Shown here: piece after piece, positions 46,004-54,433 of the stretch
How positions within the stretch are numbered: position 1 is the stretch's first letter
Layout: the number at the start of each line of letters is the position of its first letter
Source of the DNA: Lachnospiraceae bacterium
GTDB taxonomy: Bacteria > Bacillota > Clostridia > Lachnospirales > Lachnospiraceae
NCBI GenBank assembly: GCA_017624835.1
Contig: JAGAMG010000024.1
Span: forward strand, 17,139 to 81,138
Length of the DNA: 64,000 nt
Direction of reading: 5' to 3'
Notes under the pieces: generated by a model
The model's input: the letters and a program-made list of their open reading frames with translations, nothing else
What the model was told of the DNA's origin: nothing
Databases searched by the model: none
Position numbers and translations under genes: made by a program

Positions 46004-46456
46004 TTATATTTCCTCCCGTTCTGTCTCAGCCAGCTCCCGGGACATATTTTGACACAACAGCTGCATCACCCGGAAGGTTGCTTCCTTATCCTCGGGAGTA
46101 ATTCCCGATGCAAGAGAAGCACCCATATCCTTACGAATCTGTTCCACCTCAATAATAATAGGCTCCGCAGCTTCCGTAGGCTTAATATGGACACATCTTC
46201 TGTCTGTCTTATCCTCATACAATTCCACATAGCCCTTTTGATGCAAATGTTCCACGGACTTGGAAACATTAGCCTTGGACATACCTTCATCCACAATATC
46301 CTTTGACAAATTCTTATCTCCGGCACGGGACACATAATGCAGTACATCAATATCAGCAATTCTCAAATCATACTTTTTCATCACGCCCTGACAGCGTCTT
46401 TCATATAATTTCTTATACTTGTAAACCACTGTCAGCGTATCAAATAAATGGTACAT
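46004..46456 (-). CDS. MarR-family transcriptional regulator
   Basis: This protein of about 150 residues has a winged helix of the MarR type: DIDVLHYVSRAGDKNLSKDIVDEGMSKANVSKSVEHLHQKGYVELYEDKTDRRCVHI with the DRR wing. The ATG at 46456 follows GAGAGG and is preferred to an upstream ATG. It is followed by citrate synthase 104 bp away. A large palindrome lies between its promoter and start, so it is probably autoregulated. The effector is unknown. Confidence 0.85.
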   Translation of the reverse strand: MYHLFDTLTVVYKYKKLYERRCQGVMKKYDLRIADIDVLHYVSRAGDKNLSKDIVDEGMSKANVSKSVEHLHQKGYVELYEDKTDRRCVHIKPTEAAEPIIIEVEQIRKDMGASLASGITPEDKEATFRVMQLLCQNMSRELAETEREEI

Positions 46457-46500
46457 AATTGCCTCTCTTATACAAATAGCTGTCACTCTATTTCAAAATA

Positions 46501-46560
46501 GTTTACTTTGAAACTGTTTCCTTGTAAACAATATTAATATGTATACAACTCACTTGTCAA
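46501..46560 (-). promoter_or_regulatory. marR promoter with overlapping palindromic operator
   Basis: On the minus strand TTGACA (46555-46560) and TAATAT (46531-46536) are spaced 18 bp. Immediately downstream a 29-bp near-perfect palindrome (46501-46529) built from GTTTAC and GTAAAC ends around GGAAACAGTTTC would cover the transcription start, as MarR operators do. Confidence 0.6.
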
Positions 46561-46623
46561 GCACAAACTAATAATCTTTATGACTTCTTTTGATATTTTA
46601 TCTGAAAATTCTTCTTTTCTATC

Positions 46624-46677
46624 AAAAAGGAACCACATTCTTTATTCCATAACCGGATTCAGAACATGGTTCCTTTA
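46624..46677 (-). terminator. terminator after the fucO gene / end of the BMC operon
   Basis: On the minus strand AAAGGAACCA and TGGTTCCTTT form the base of a long stem, extended inward by GTTCT/AGAAT pairs and ending in a T-rich tail. It is about 45 bp past the fucO stop. Confidence 0.75.
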
Positions 46678-46720
46678 TTTAACCTTTATAATTATTTGAT
46701 TTTCTCAAAGAGAAAAACTT

Positions 46721-47869
46721 TTACAGCAGGGACTCATACAGCTTGGTAATATCCTCTACGCTGGTCTCCTTAGGATTGCCGGGACGGCATGCATCATCAT
46801 AAGCGGACTGTGCCAGGAAAGGAATATCCTCTCTCTTTACGATTTCCTTCAAGTCAGCAGGGATTCCTACATCCTCGGACAGCTTCTTAACAGCATCCAC
46901 AGCAGCCTTTCTGTATTCCTCCTGAGTCATGGAGTCAACACCTGCAACGCCCATTGCTCTTGCGATTTCACGGTACTTCTCTCCGGTTGCCTCTGCATTG
47001 TATTCCATAACGGTAGGAAGAATAATTGCATTTGCAACACCGTGAGGAGTATCATAAAGTGCTCCCAAAGGATGAGCCATGGAATGTACAATACCAAGAC
47101 CTACATTGGAGAAGCCCATACCTGCTACATACTGTCCCAAAGCCATACCTTCTCTGCCTTCGGGTGTGTTTGCAACTGCACCACGCAGACTCTTTGCAAT
47201 GATTTCAATTGCCTTAATATGGAACATATCGGAAAGCTCCCATGCGCCTGCGGTAATATAACCCTCGATTGCATGTGTCAAGGCATCCATACCGGTTGCT
47301 GCGGTCAATCCCTTAGGCATGGTACTCATCATTTCCGGGTCAACAAATGCTACAACAGGGATATCATTGGTATCCACGCATACCATCTTACGGTTCTTTT
47401 CCACGTCAGTGATAACGTAATTAATAGTAACCTCTGCTGCGGTTCCTGCGGTAGTAGGTACTGCAAAAATAGGAACGGACTTATTCTTGGTAGGTGCAAC
47501 ACCTTCCAGACTTCTGATATCTGCAAATTCAGGGTTTGCAATTACGATACCAACACCCTTTGCAGTATCCATGGAAGAACCGCCACCGATTGCAATAATA
47601 TAATCTGCTTCCGCTTTCTTGAAAGCCTCCACACCGGACTGTACATTTTCAATGGTGGGATTGGGCTTAATATTGGAATAAATTTCATAAACAAGTCCTG
47701 CATTATCCAATACATCGGTAACCTTCTTGGTTACACCGAATTGAATCAAATCGGGGTCGGAACATACAAGTGCTTTCTTGAAATTTCTTCTTTTTGCCTC
47801 CGCCGCAATCTCCTGAATTGCTCCTGCGCCGTGATAAGAGGTTTCGTTCAGTACAAATCTGTTTGCCAT
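46721..47869 (-). CDS. fucO: lactaldehyde reductase / 1,2-propanediol oxidoreductase (Fe-dependent)
   Basis: This 382-residue iron-type alcohol dehydrogenase has GGGSSMDTAKG (NAD binding) and the metal ligands in DALTHAIEGY and HSMAHPLGALYDTPHG. It reduces lactaldehyde from FucA cleavage to 1,2-propanediol. It is the last gene of the BMC operon, downstream of the ParA and Lys-rich genes, and has no encapsulation-like peptide, so the enzyme may act in the cytosol ahead of the BMC. It has a strong AAGGAG site. Confidence 0.9.
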   Translation of the reverse strand: MANRFVLNETSYHGAGAIQEIAAEAKRRNFKKALVCSDPDLIQFGVTKKVTDVLDNAGLVYEIYSNIKPNPTIENVQSGVEAFKKAEADYIIAIGGGSSMDTAKGVGIVIANPEFADIRSLEGVAPTKNKSVPIFAVPTTAGTAAEVTINYVITDVEKNRKMVCVDTNDIPVVAFVDPEMMSTMPKGLTAATGMDALTHAIEGYITAGAWELSDMFHIKAIEIIAKSLRGAVANTPEGREGMALGQYVAGMGFSNVGLGIVHSMAHPLGALYDTPHGVANAIILPTVMEYNAEATGEKYREIARAMGVAGVDSMTQEEYRKAAVDAVKKLSEDVGIPADLKEIVKREDIPFLAQSAYDDACRPGNPKETSVEDITKLYESLL

Positions 47870-47954
47870 GTTTACTCTCCTTTTCTTTTTGTATTTTGGG
47901 GATAATGTGACATCACAATTATCCTTTGTTTCTGTCTCATAAAAGGACTCTTAC

Positions 47955-48320
47955 TTATAAAAGATGTATGGGCATTTCCTCAGTTAAGTGACATACCGCA
48001 TTTACCGGATTCTGCATTTCCTGTGCTTTCTCTACATTCTTTTCAGGTGATTTTTTCTCAGCGGTAGTCTTTTTTGCTGCTGTTGTTTTCTTAGCTGCGG
48101 TATCCTTCTTTGTGACGTTTGCCTTCTTTGCAGCCACTTTCTTCTCTGCTGCCGGTTTCTTAGGTGCAGTATCCTTCTTTACAGGTGTTTCCTCTACTGC
48201 TTTTACTTCTGCTACCTTTACCTCGGCTTCCTGCTTTGCTACTGCCTTTTCCTGGACTGCTTCCGCTTTCACATTGGATGCCTTTGATGCTCTTTTAATG
48301 CTTCCTGCTCCTACTGCCAT
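47955..48320 (-). CDS. Lys/Ala-rich disordered protein, candidate BMC-positioning partner
   Basis: This 121-residue protein is a low-complexity chain of Lys, Ala, Thr and Val (blocks such as KKTTAAKKTTAEKK), predicted disordered and strongly basic. Only the last residues (NPVNAVCHLTEEMPIHLL) look ordered, resembling a short amphipathic tail. Its ATG lies inside the stop region of the ParA gene (10-bp overlap, ACATGGCAGTAG), implying coupled translation. The pairing of a ParA ATPase with an overlapping small disordered protein recalls the McdA/McdB system that spaces BMCs. Some basic low-complexity Lachnospiraceae proteins (histone-like or DUF6465) look similar at the N-terminus, so a nucleoid role remains possible. 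Confidence 0.55.
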   Translation of the reverse strand: MAVGAGSIKRASKASNVKAEAVQEKAVAKQEAEVKVAEVKAVEETPVKKDTAPKKPAAEKKVAAKKANVTKKDTAAKKTTAAKKTTAEKKSPEKNVEKAQEMQNPVNAVCHLTEEMPIHLL

Positions 48321-49102
48321 GTCTCATCAATCTCCTTTGCCAATTCCATATATTCACCTGCACTTCTGGCACTCTTTTTGTGTACCAGAATGGGTTTACT
48401 GTCATCCTGCGCCCATTCCACTTCACTGTCCACACGGATGATATGTTCAAATACATTTACGCCTTCCGTACTGCGCAGAGTCTCAACAGTCTGCTTATAG
48501 TAATTCTTTCTGGCATCCACCTTGGTAATGGCAATGCCAAGCAGCTCTAAATCTTCATTGATGCCACGTACATCCTCTAAAAACTCAAACATATTCGCCA
48601 CACCAAAAAGACCCCATGGGCTTGCCTCCACCGGCATAATCACATAATCGGAGGCACAAAGAATATTCATCACCCAGCCCCCCAAGGTAGGTGGTGCATC
48701 TATCAAAATATAATCATATTCACCGGAGGCTTTTATTTTTTTCAAACATCCTCTTAAGATAAATTCTCTTTGCCACTTGGTAAAAAGCTCATATTCCATA
48801 CCACTCATCAATGTGGAGGATGGAATCAAATCCAAATTTTCATAGGGAGTAGAAACAATATAATCGGACAAATCCTCCTGTTTTTTGATTGCCTGATATA
48901 AATTCTTTTCCCCTGTGGCAAATTCCAACACCTCATCCTCAGTAAAAAAAGACAGGGATAGATTCAACTGCATATCCCCGTCAATCAAAAGGACCTTTTT
49001 CCCCATGACCGAGAGGGAGTATCCTATGTTGGCGCAGGAAGTGGTCTTCCCGCTGCCACCCTTATTATTTGCAAATGCGATTATTCTAGTTTTCTTCTCC
49101 AT
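48311..49102 (-). CDS. ParA-family ATPase (McdA-like) in the BMC operon
   Basis: This protein of about 263 residues starts MEKKTRIIAFANNKGGSGKTT with the deviant Walker A (KGGxGKTT, signature Lys retained). LLIDGDMQLNLS and the Walker B YILIDAPPTLGG complete the ATPase. PVEASPWGLFGVANMFEFLEDV is typical of chromosome-type ParA. No ParB, centromere or plasmid genes are present, and the gene sits between the DeoR regulator and the Lys-rich protein inside a BMC operon, so cargo positioning (as for McdA on carboxysomes) is a better inference than plasmid partition. Start at 49102 overlaps the DeoR stop. Confidence 0.8.
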   Translation of the reverse strand: MEKKTRIIAFANNKGGSGKTTSCANIGYSLSVMGKKVLLIDGDMQLNLSLSFFTEDEVLEFATGEKNLYQAIKKQEDLSDYIVSTPYENLDLIPSSTLMSGMEYELFTKWQREFILRGCLKKIKASGEYDYILIDAPPTLGGWVMNILCASDYVIMPVEASPWGLFGVANMFEFLEDVRGINEDLELLGIAITKVDARKNYYKQTVETLRSTEGVNVFEHIIRVDSEVEWAQDDSKPILVHKKSARSAGEYMELAKEIDETWQ

Positions 49103-49856
49103 ACAGACAGACAATTCCTTTATCCTTGAAATATTCCATCCACGCATCGGACGGGCGTACATCAGTTACTACCATATCTATCCCACTCACTTCACAGATT
49201 TGTGAAAAAGCAATCTTTTCAAATTTTGTACTGTCCACTGCCAAAATCTTCTGGGAAGCAGAATGCAGCATTGCTTTCTTTACCTGTGAAAACATTTCAT
49301 TGGCATCGGTAATACCCTTTTCCATGTCAATTCCCTTACAGGACAAAATTACCTTATCCACATTAAAGGAATTAATACTTTCCACTGCCTTGGGTCCCAC
49401 CAGCGCCAAATAATTCTCACGAAGGGTGCCGCCTGTAGCTATCACATCCCAACCGGAGGCATCGGACAATTCCACCAAAACCTCTATGGAATTGGTTACA
49501 ACCGTCAGACGCTTTTTGCCCTTAAGGGCTTTCACAATGGATACTGCCGTAGTACTGGGATCCACAATAATATGATCCCCATCCGAAATCAATTCCTGAA
49601 TAATATCCGCAATAATTCGTTTACCCTGCATATTCTTTTTCTTGCGGACATTAAAAGGCATATCTGTATTATTATTTTCTGCAAGGACTGCTCCCCCATA
49701 GGTTTTGGTTGCCAATCCTTCCTTATCCAATCTGTCCAAATCTCTTCGGATAGTTTCCTCAGATACCCCAAATTGCTCACTTAATTCGTTAACAACAACC
49801 CTTTTTTCATCCTGGAGCTTTTCAAGTATCAGGTTCCTTCTCTCTGCTGCTAACAT
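49086..49856 (-). CDS. DeoR-family regulator of the propanediol BMC operon
   Basis: This 256-residue regulator has the DeoR N-terminal helix-turn-helix (RRNLILEKLQDEKRVVVNELSEQFGVSEETIRRDLDRLDKEGL) and a sugar-phosphate-isomerase-like C-terminal sensor domain (ADIIQELISDGDHIIVDPSTTAVSIVKAL). DeoR regulators commonly respond to sugar phosphates, so fuculose- or rhamnulose-phosphate is a reasonable effector. It is inside the operon, after pduT and before parA. A direct/inverted repeat near the operon promoter could be its site. Confidence 0.85.
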   Translation of the reverse strand: MLAAERRNLILEKLQDEKRVVVNELSEQFGVSEETIRRDLDRLDKEGLATKTYGGAVLAENNNTDMPFNVRKKKNMQGKRIIADIIQELISDGDHIIVDPSTTAVSIVKALKGKKRLTVVTNSIEVLVELSDASGWDVIATGGTLRENYLALVGPKAVESINSFNVDKVILSCKGIDMEKGITDANEMFSQVKKAMLHSASQKILAVDSTKFEKIAFSQICEVSGIDMVVTDVRPSDAWMEYFKDKGIVCLYGEEN

Positions 49857-49882
49857 AACCCGGCCCCTTTTCTTTTTACTTT

Positions 49883-50431
49883 CTACATAATAGACTTACA
49901 AATCTGCGGATCAGGATGTGCAATCACGGAGGAATCAAGGAACATTCCCTTCTCACCCACAGATGCCTTAGCCTTTGCAATGGCAGCCTCACAGGCTGCA
50001 ACCTCACCGGTAATCAGCATATAGGACTTACCGCACATACCCTTTGCAATACGAAGCTCAATGAGCTTTACAATAGCTGTCTTGGCTGCAATATCCGCTG
50101 CCACGATAATGGAAGCCGCATCATAGGTTTCTAAGATACCCAATGCATTTACCCCATCAATCTGACTGCTGCCGTAAATAGCCGGGAAGATGGACTCATC
50201 CGGATTGCCAAGTACAAAGCTGTCAATCAATTCATCCGCTCTTGTACTTTCCGCACGCTCAACAGCTGCCTTCACCGCACTCAAATCTCCTGCAATCAAT
50301 GCAATATATTTTCCGGGACATACGGTCTGCGCCTCTAAAAGCTCCACATCCGCTGTTTTTACCATCTGGTCTGCCGCGGTAATACCGGCTGAAACAGTCT
50401 TAAATTCAATCATTCCGATTGCTCTACTCAT
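49883..50431 (-). CDS. pduT: tandem BMC-T shell protein with Fe-S cluster (PduT-like)
   Basis: This protein of about 182 residues has two BMC domains (1-90 and 91-182) and forms trimers with pseudo-hexameric shape. Cys38 (QTVCPGKYIALI) is exactly where PduT binds a [4Fe-4S] cluster at the trimer centre. The start MSRAIGMIEFK at 50431 has GAGGAAG upstream. It follows pduS, and these two may form an electron channel across the shell. Confidence 0.88.
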   Translation of the reverse strand: MSRAIGMIEFKTVSAGITAADQMVKTADVELLEAQTVCPGKYIALIAGDLSAVKAAVERAESTRADELIDSFVLGNPDESIFPAIYGSSQIDGVNALGILETYDAASIIVAADIAAKTAIVKLIELRIAKGMCGKSYMLITGEVAACEAAIAKAKASVGEKGMFLDSSVIAHPDPQICKSIM

Positions 50432-50515
50432 GGTCTTCCTCATTTCTGTGTTTGTCTTTATTGCTACACACTTGGGAGCTCACGTTTTCCAAGCTCCACA
50501 TCATACAAATACAAG

Positions 50516-51841
50516 CTAACCTTCTACCAGCATTACATATCCATCCGCAACTTCCTTTACCGTACCGGTAATAGAAGCATGGATATTCACAGATAATCCG
50601 TCCGCTGCTGTACCAATAATGTCACCGCAGTTCACCTTATCACCAACTGCCACACTAGCCTTTGCCGGAGCACCGATATGCTGGGACAGATTTATTTTTA
50701 CTTCCTTGCTGCTTCTGATTACATCATCCAGCACTGCCGGCTTATCATAGCTGCTAAGTCCCAATCTGGAAAGGAGACGACCTTCCCATACTCTGCGGTA
50801 CTCACGGGAGTCCTTAACAGGAGTTGCCTCCACTACAGGGGGCTTGATGCCAGCCTTACGCAAACCATTCTTATATTCATTAATCATGGTTCTGGGAGAT
50901 AAGCCCTGAGGACAACTAAACATTTCACAAAGTCCACAGGCACTACAGAACATGGTGTCCAGATAGGTTTCTAGATTCTGAAAATCCTTATTCGCTGCCG
51001 CCCGCATAAATAAATGAGGCTGAATGGGATGTCCCAATGCATGTCTGGGGCATAAATCCGTACAGCTCTGGCACTGACAACAGCTGGATGCTGCTCTTGC
51101 CACTGCTGTGGAAAACCGATTGGTCTTTCGCAATACCAATACATGGTCTTCCGGCAACACTATTACTGCATTAGTGGTCTTGGTTACAGGCATATAGTCC
51201 TTCCCAAAATTCCCCATCATAGGACCGCCTAAAAGATAAACAGGCTTATCCGTGGTAATCCTGCCTGCCATGGCAACCACATCACGGATACGGGTTCCGA
51301 TGGGTACCCGGACAGTAATGGGATTTTCTACCTCTCCCACAACCGTTACACATTTATCCGTGACAGGATGGTTTTCCCATACTGCCCGATAAACGTTAAA
51401 TACCGTCTCCACGTTAAATACAGCCACACCACATTCAATGGGCAGCCCCCCGGGACGTACCACTCTTCCGGTTGCCTCATAAATCAAAACAACCTCATCA
51501 CCCATGGGATATGCTCCCGGTAATTTATGTATACGCACCATAGGAAACTCCGAAAGATATTCCTCCAAAGCCTCTATTGTGCTCTCATATTCTTCTTTAA
51601 TTCCGATAATTGCATCTTTTGCACCAACAGTTTCAGCAATTAGTGCAAATGCTTTCAAGATTTCCTGTGCGTGAACCTTCAAAAGCTGTCTGTGCAGCTT
51701 AAGGAGGGGTTCACACTCCGCGCAGTTCATGAGAATGGTATCCGCCTTGTCAGACAGCTTTCCATAAGTAGGAAATCCTGCTCCGCCGGCTCCCACGATA
51801 CCATTCTCTCTTAAGATTTTGCTTAAGTTAGCAATTTCCAT
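50516..51841 (-). CDS. pduS: PduS-like flavin/Fe-S oxidoreductase
   Basis: This 441-residue protein resembles PduS/RnfC. GAGGAGFPTYGKL and NCAECEPLL mark the N-terminal domain, followed by an NADH/FMN-like region and an SLBB-type segment. Two cluster motifs occur: CCQCQSCTDLCP and CSACGLCEMFSCP, which fit two [4Fe-4S] clusters. In Pdu systems PduS reduces cobalamin; here the dehydratase is B12-independent, so its partner must be something else (NADH-quinone-like recycling or activase reduction). It lies between eutN and pduT. Confidence 0.88.
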   Translation of the reverse strand: MEIANLSKILRENGIVGAGGAGFPTYGKLSDKADTILMNCAECEPLLKLHRQLLKVHAQEILKAFALIAETVGAKDAIIGIKEEYESTIEALEEYLSEFPMVRIHKLPGAYPMGDEVVLIYEATGRVVRPGGLPIECGVAVFNVETVFNVYRAVWENHPVTDKCVTVVGEVENPITVRVPIGTRIRDVVAMAGRITTDKPVYLLGGPMMGNFGKDYMPVTKTTNAVIVLPEDHVLVLRKTNRFSTAVARAASSCCQCQSCTDLCPRHALGHPIQPHLFMRAAANKDFQNLETYLDTMFCSACGLCEMFSCPQGLSPRTMINEYKNGLRKAGIKPPVVEATPVKDSREYRRVWEGRLLSRLGLSSYDKPAVLDDVIRSSKEVKINLSQHIGAPAKASVAVGDKVNCGDIIGTAADGLSVNIHASITGTVKEVADGYVMLVEG

Positions 51842-51847
51842 AACCTG

Positions 51848-52114
51848 TTACCCCAGCTTTCCGATATCATCAATAATTCCGACAATAGCGGCATCAATAG
51901 GAGCATCCGGCAATCCACAGCCGATGCGGGCAGCACTGCCCTGTGCCACTAAAACATACTCGCCAATTCCGGCACCAATATTATCAATGGCAACCAACTG
52001 CTTCTGTTCACCATTCATTATGTTTATAGGCTCAATTACCATGAACTTGTTACCAATCAGGTTATCCTGCTTGCGGGTTGAAACGATACTTCCTGTTACT
52101 TTTCCAATAATCAT
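51848..52114 (-). CDS. eutN: EutN/CcmL-type vertex protein (BMC-P)
   Basis: This protein of about 88 residues belongs to the pentameric BMC-P family that caps shell vertices. MIIGKVTGSIVSTRKQDNL, VAIDNIGAGIGEYVLVAQGSAAR and IDAAIVGIID are hallmarks. The ATG at 52114 is preferred to a GTG three codons upstream. It is packed between pduL and pduS. Confidence 0.9.
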   Translation of the reverse strand: MIIGKVTGSIVSTRKQDNLIGNKFMVIEPINIMNGEQKQLVAIDNIGAGIGEYVLVAQGSAARIGCGLPDAPIDAAIVGIIDDIGKLG

Positions 52115-52135
52115 TTCTATCACTCGTTCCCAAAT

Positions 52136-52789
52136 TTATTTAATGATAGCCACCTTGTCACCCTGCTTGATTTCACTTGCATTTGCCTCATCGGTATCAA
52201 TATGCATCTCAAGGGTAAAGCTCTCATCCACACGGATTTTTACATTGTTAAATGTAGTTCCGCGCTCATTTTCTACTTTTACGCTGACATAATCACCGTC
52301 ACTGACGCCGCATGCATTAGCATCTGCGGGAGACATATGAATATGTCTTGCTGCAACAATGCAGCCTTCCTTACAATATACAGCACCCTTAGGTCCTACA
52401 ATTGCAATGGGCGCACTTCCTGCGATGTCGCCGGATTCACGAACCGGTACATTGATTCCCAGCTTTCTGGCATCCGTACTGCTGATTTCCACCTGTGTAC
52501 TCTTACGGGCAGGTCCTAAAACTCTTACATTTTCAATTGCACGGAGCTTCAGTCCAACAATAGTACAGCATTCATTAGAAGCAAACTGACCACCCATCAG
52601 CTCTTTCTTTTTGGTAAGCTGATATCCGGGACCAAACAAAGCCTCCACATGCTCCTGGGACAAATGAATATGCCTATTACTCACACCCACCGGAACCAAA
52701 AATCCGTTGCCCTTTTCCTGCTGATTCTGCATACAGGATATAACCAATCTGGTTAAAGCTTCCAAATCCTTATTTTCCACTTCACTCAC
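52136..52789 (-). CDS. pduL: phosphate propanoyltransferase with encapsulation-like peptide
   Basis: PduL converts propionyl-CoA and phosphate to propionyl-phosphate and CoA. The zinc-binding motifs SNRHIHLS and ARHIHMSP with conserved NVRVLGPARK are present. An amphipathic N-terminal helix (LEALTRLVISCMQNQQ, about residues 9-24) ahead of a linker matches encapsulation peptides of BMC cargo. It starts at GTG with AAGGAAGGG just upstream. It is downstream of the large palindrome at 52874-53024. Confidence 0.92.
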   Translation of the reverse strand: MSEVENKDLEALTRLVISCMQNQQEKGNGFLVPVGVSNRHIHLSQEHVEALFGPGYQLTKKKELMGGQFASNECCTIVGLKLRAIENVRVLGPARKSTQVEISSTDARKLGINVPVRESGDIAGSAPIAIVGPKGAVYCKEGCIVAARHIHMSPADANACGVSDGDYVSVKVENERGTTFNNVKIRVDESFTLEMHIDTDEANASEIKQGDKVAIIK

Positions 52790-52873
52790 CTGTTACCCTT
52801 CCTTGTTTTTAAATAGTCAAATATGACTATTTATGGTCACTTTTACAATAATGATTTGGTTATCGATAACCCA

Positions 52874-53024
52874 GGACTCAGCGCACTATGTTCTGCTAAG
52901 TGTGCCCTTGAAAGACGTCGGTCCTTAGCAAGGAGACGAAATTCATTTCGTCTACGAGCTTAGTACCGCTACGTCTTTCACGGAGCGAAAGCGTGCCACG
53001 TGCAGAATATAGTGCACTGAGTCC
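52874..53024. repeat. 151-bp multibranched palindrome between shell genes and pduL
   Basis: Outer arms of 23 bp (52874-52896 and 53002-53024) match with two mismatches. Inside lie a GAAAGACGT/ACGTCTTTC pair, a GAGACGAAAT/ATTTCGTCT hairpin and a GCGAAAGC mini-hairpin. It fills most of the 298-bp gap in the BMC operon, which otherwise holds no gene. Its composition and shape resemble elements at 33181-33327 and 62995-63152. Confidence 0.65.
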
Positions 53025-53087
53025 GGCAGCTTACGACAAACTCAAACCATTACTGCTATGTAACCATGAATTCATATTTGTCTTACA

Positions 53088-53366
53088 CTATTTGATAACA
53101 GGCAAAATTCCTTCAACATCAGTGTGAGGACGAGGAATTACGTGCTGAGCAACAAGCTCACCAAGTCTCTCTGCATTAGCTGCACCAGCTTCTACTGCAG
53201 ACTTAACAGCGCCTACATCACCACGTACCATAACGGTTACCAGACCGGAACCAATCTTCTCGGTACCTACCAATGCAACGTTTGCTGCCTTACACATAGA
53301 ATCTGCAGCCTCGATTGCTGCGATAAGTCCTCTAGTTTCAACCATTCCTAATGCTTCCTGTGCCAT
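53088..53366 (-). CDS. BMC-H shell protein (PduA/PduJ-like)
   Basis: This 92-residue hexameric shell protein has the BMC-H signature: [38 protein letters not shown] and [14 protein letters not shown]. The gap of about 300 bp after it holds the large palindrome. It is very similar to the protein at 53771-54055. Confidence 0.92.
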   Translation of the reverse strand: MAQEALGMVETRGLIAAIEAADSMCKAANVALVGTEKIGSGLVTVMVRGDVGAVKSAVEAGAANAERLGELVAQHVIPRPHTDVEGILPVIK

Positions 53367-53464
53367 AATTTTTTCCTCCTAAAATTTGTTTCTTTCTTAT
53401 TATGTTACTTACATTTTACTGCATTTACACAGTAGTTTCTACTTGTTTTTTTCGCTTCCGGATT

Positions 53465-53764
53465 TTATTTTTTCTGAAGGCGTTTTGCGCTTTTTGCTAC
53501 TATCTTGCGAGTTTCCTCACAAGGGGATGCAATCACACCGGATGCCGCCAGAATATGATGATTCGCTTTTGCAATATTGGCTGCCGCTTCTACAGCTGCT
53601 TTCACATCGGAAACGCTGCCTTCCACAATAATGGTTACCAGACGGCCACCCAGCTTACGTTCCCAGGTTACCAGGGAAACATCTGCTGCCTTACACATCG
53701 CATCCAGGGAATCAATCGCAGCAACTACACCGGAAACTTCGATTAATCCGTATGAGCTACCCAT
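53465..53764 (-). CDS. BMC-H shell protein with basic C-terminal tail
   Basis: This 99-residue BMC-H protein has GLIEVSGVVAAIDSLDAMCKAADVSLV and VTIIVEGSVSDVKAAVEAA, and a C-terminal helix rich in Lys (IVAKSAKRLQKK). It is more divergent than its neighbours. It starts 6 bp before the end of the upstream BMC-H gene region, and its tail could bind other shell or cargo parts. Confidence 0.88.
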   Translation of the reverse strand: MGSSYGLIEVSGVVAAIDSLDAMCKAADVSLVTWERKLGGRLVTIIVEGSVSDVKAAVEAAANIAKANHHILAASGVIASPCEETRKIVAKSAKRLQKK

Positions 53765-53770
53765 AATCTA

Positions 53771-54055
53771 TTACGCCTTAGGGAATCCGGGAAGGATCTT
53801 CTCAACGTCATTGTGAGGACGGGGAATTACGTGCTGAGCAACTAACTCTCCAAGACGGCTTGCTGCTGCCGCACCGGATTCAACTGCTGCCTTAACAGCT
53901 CCTACGTCTCCACGAACCATAACGGTTACCAAACCGGAACCAATCTTCTCAGTACCTACTAAAGTAACCTCTGCGGACTTGGTCATTGCATCTGCTGCAT
54001 CAATTGCTGCTGTAAGTCCTCTTGTTTCTACCATTCCTAATGCTTCCTGTGCCAT
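53771..54055 (-). CDS. BMC-H shell protein (PduA/PduJ-like)
   Basis: The protein of about 94 residues starts at [13 protein letters not shown] (54055) with AGAGGAAA upstream. It is nearly identical in its core to the 53088-53366 product, with a changed C-terminal end ([15 protein letters not shown]). The pair probably arose by duplication. It is the main facet hexamer type by analogy with PduA/J. Confidence 0.92.
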   Translation of the reverse strand: MAQEALGMVETRGLTAAIDAADAMTKSAEVTLVGTEKIGSGLVTVMVRGDVGAVKAAVESGAAAASRLGELVAQHVIPRPHNDVEKILPGFPKA

Positions 54056-54086
54056 TTTATTTCCTCTCTTTCTATCCATTCAAAAA

Positions 54087-54404
54087 TTAGTTGGTGTCAA
54101 AACCACATATATTTAACATTTTTAATGTGTCCTGTGTAGGTCTTGGTATTACATGACTCTGCACAACACCGGATACACTCTCTGCCATCTGGATTCCTGC
54201 TTCCACTGCAGCAGTTACATCTTCTACACTGCCACGGAATTTAACGGTTACCAGAAGGGGTACCGGAAGAGCATCTGCATTTGCCGGCTTATTCTTATCG
54301 AAGGGCTCTAATGTTACATTAGCCGCCTTACAGCCTGCATCCGCTGCCATGAAAGCACATACAAGTCCATAAACCTCCAGGATTCCTACTGCTCTCTCGT
54401 CCAT
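54087..54404 (-). CDS. BMC-H shell protein with loop insertion
   Basis: This 105-residue BMC domain protein has GILEVYGLVCAFMAADAGCKAANV and GSVEDVTAAVEAGIQMAESV. An insert of about ten residues (FDKNKPANADALP) sits where PduA-type proteins have a tight turn near the central strand, which may alter the pore. It is the first shell gene after the alcohol dehydrogenase, 114 bp downstream, with an intercistronic double hairpin between. Confidence 0.85.
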   Translation of the reverse strand: MDERAVGILEVYGLVCAFMAADAGCKAANVTLEPFDKNKPANADALPVPLLVTVKFRGSVEDVTAAVEAGIQMAESVSGVVQSHVIPRPTQDTLKMLNICGFDTN

Positions 54405-54433
54405 CCTTACATTCCCTTTCCTTTTTATAGCCT

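Noticed and set aside
47042-47905. Long open frame (287 codons) on the plus strand opposite fucO
   Set aside because: It is antisense to a well-conserved alcohol dehydrogenase, has no ribosome site and its translation is rich in Cys, His and Asn in a shadow-frame pattern.
48311-49102. ParA gene as part of a plasmid or prophage partition system
   Set aside because: No ParB, replication gene or integrase is nearby and the gene overlaps BMC operon neighbours on both sides.
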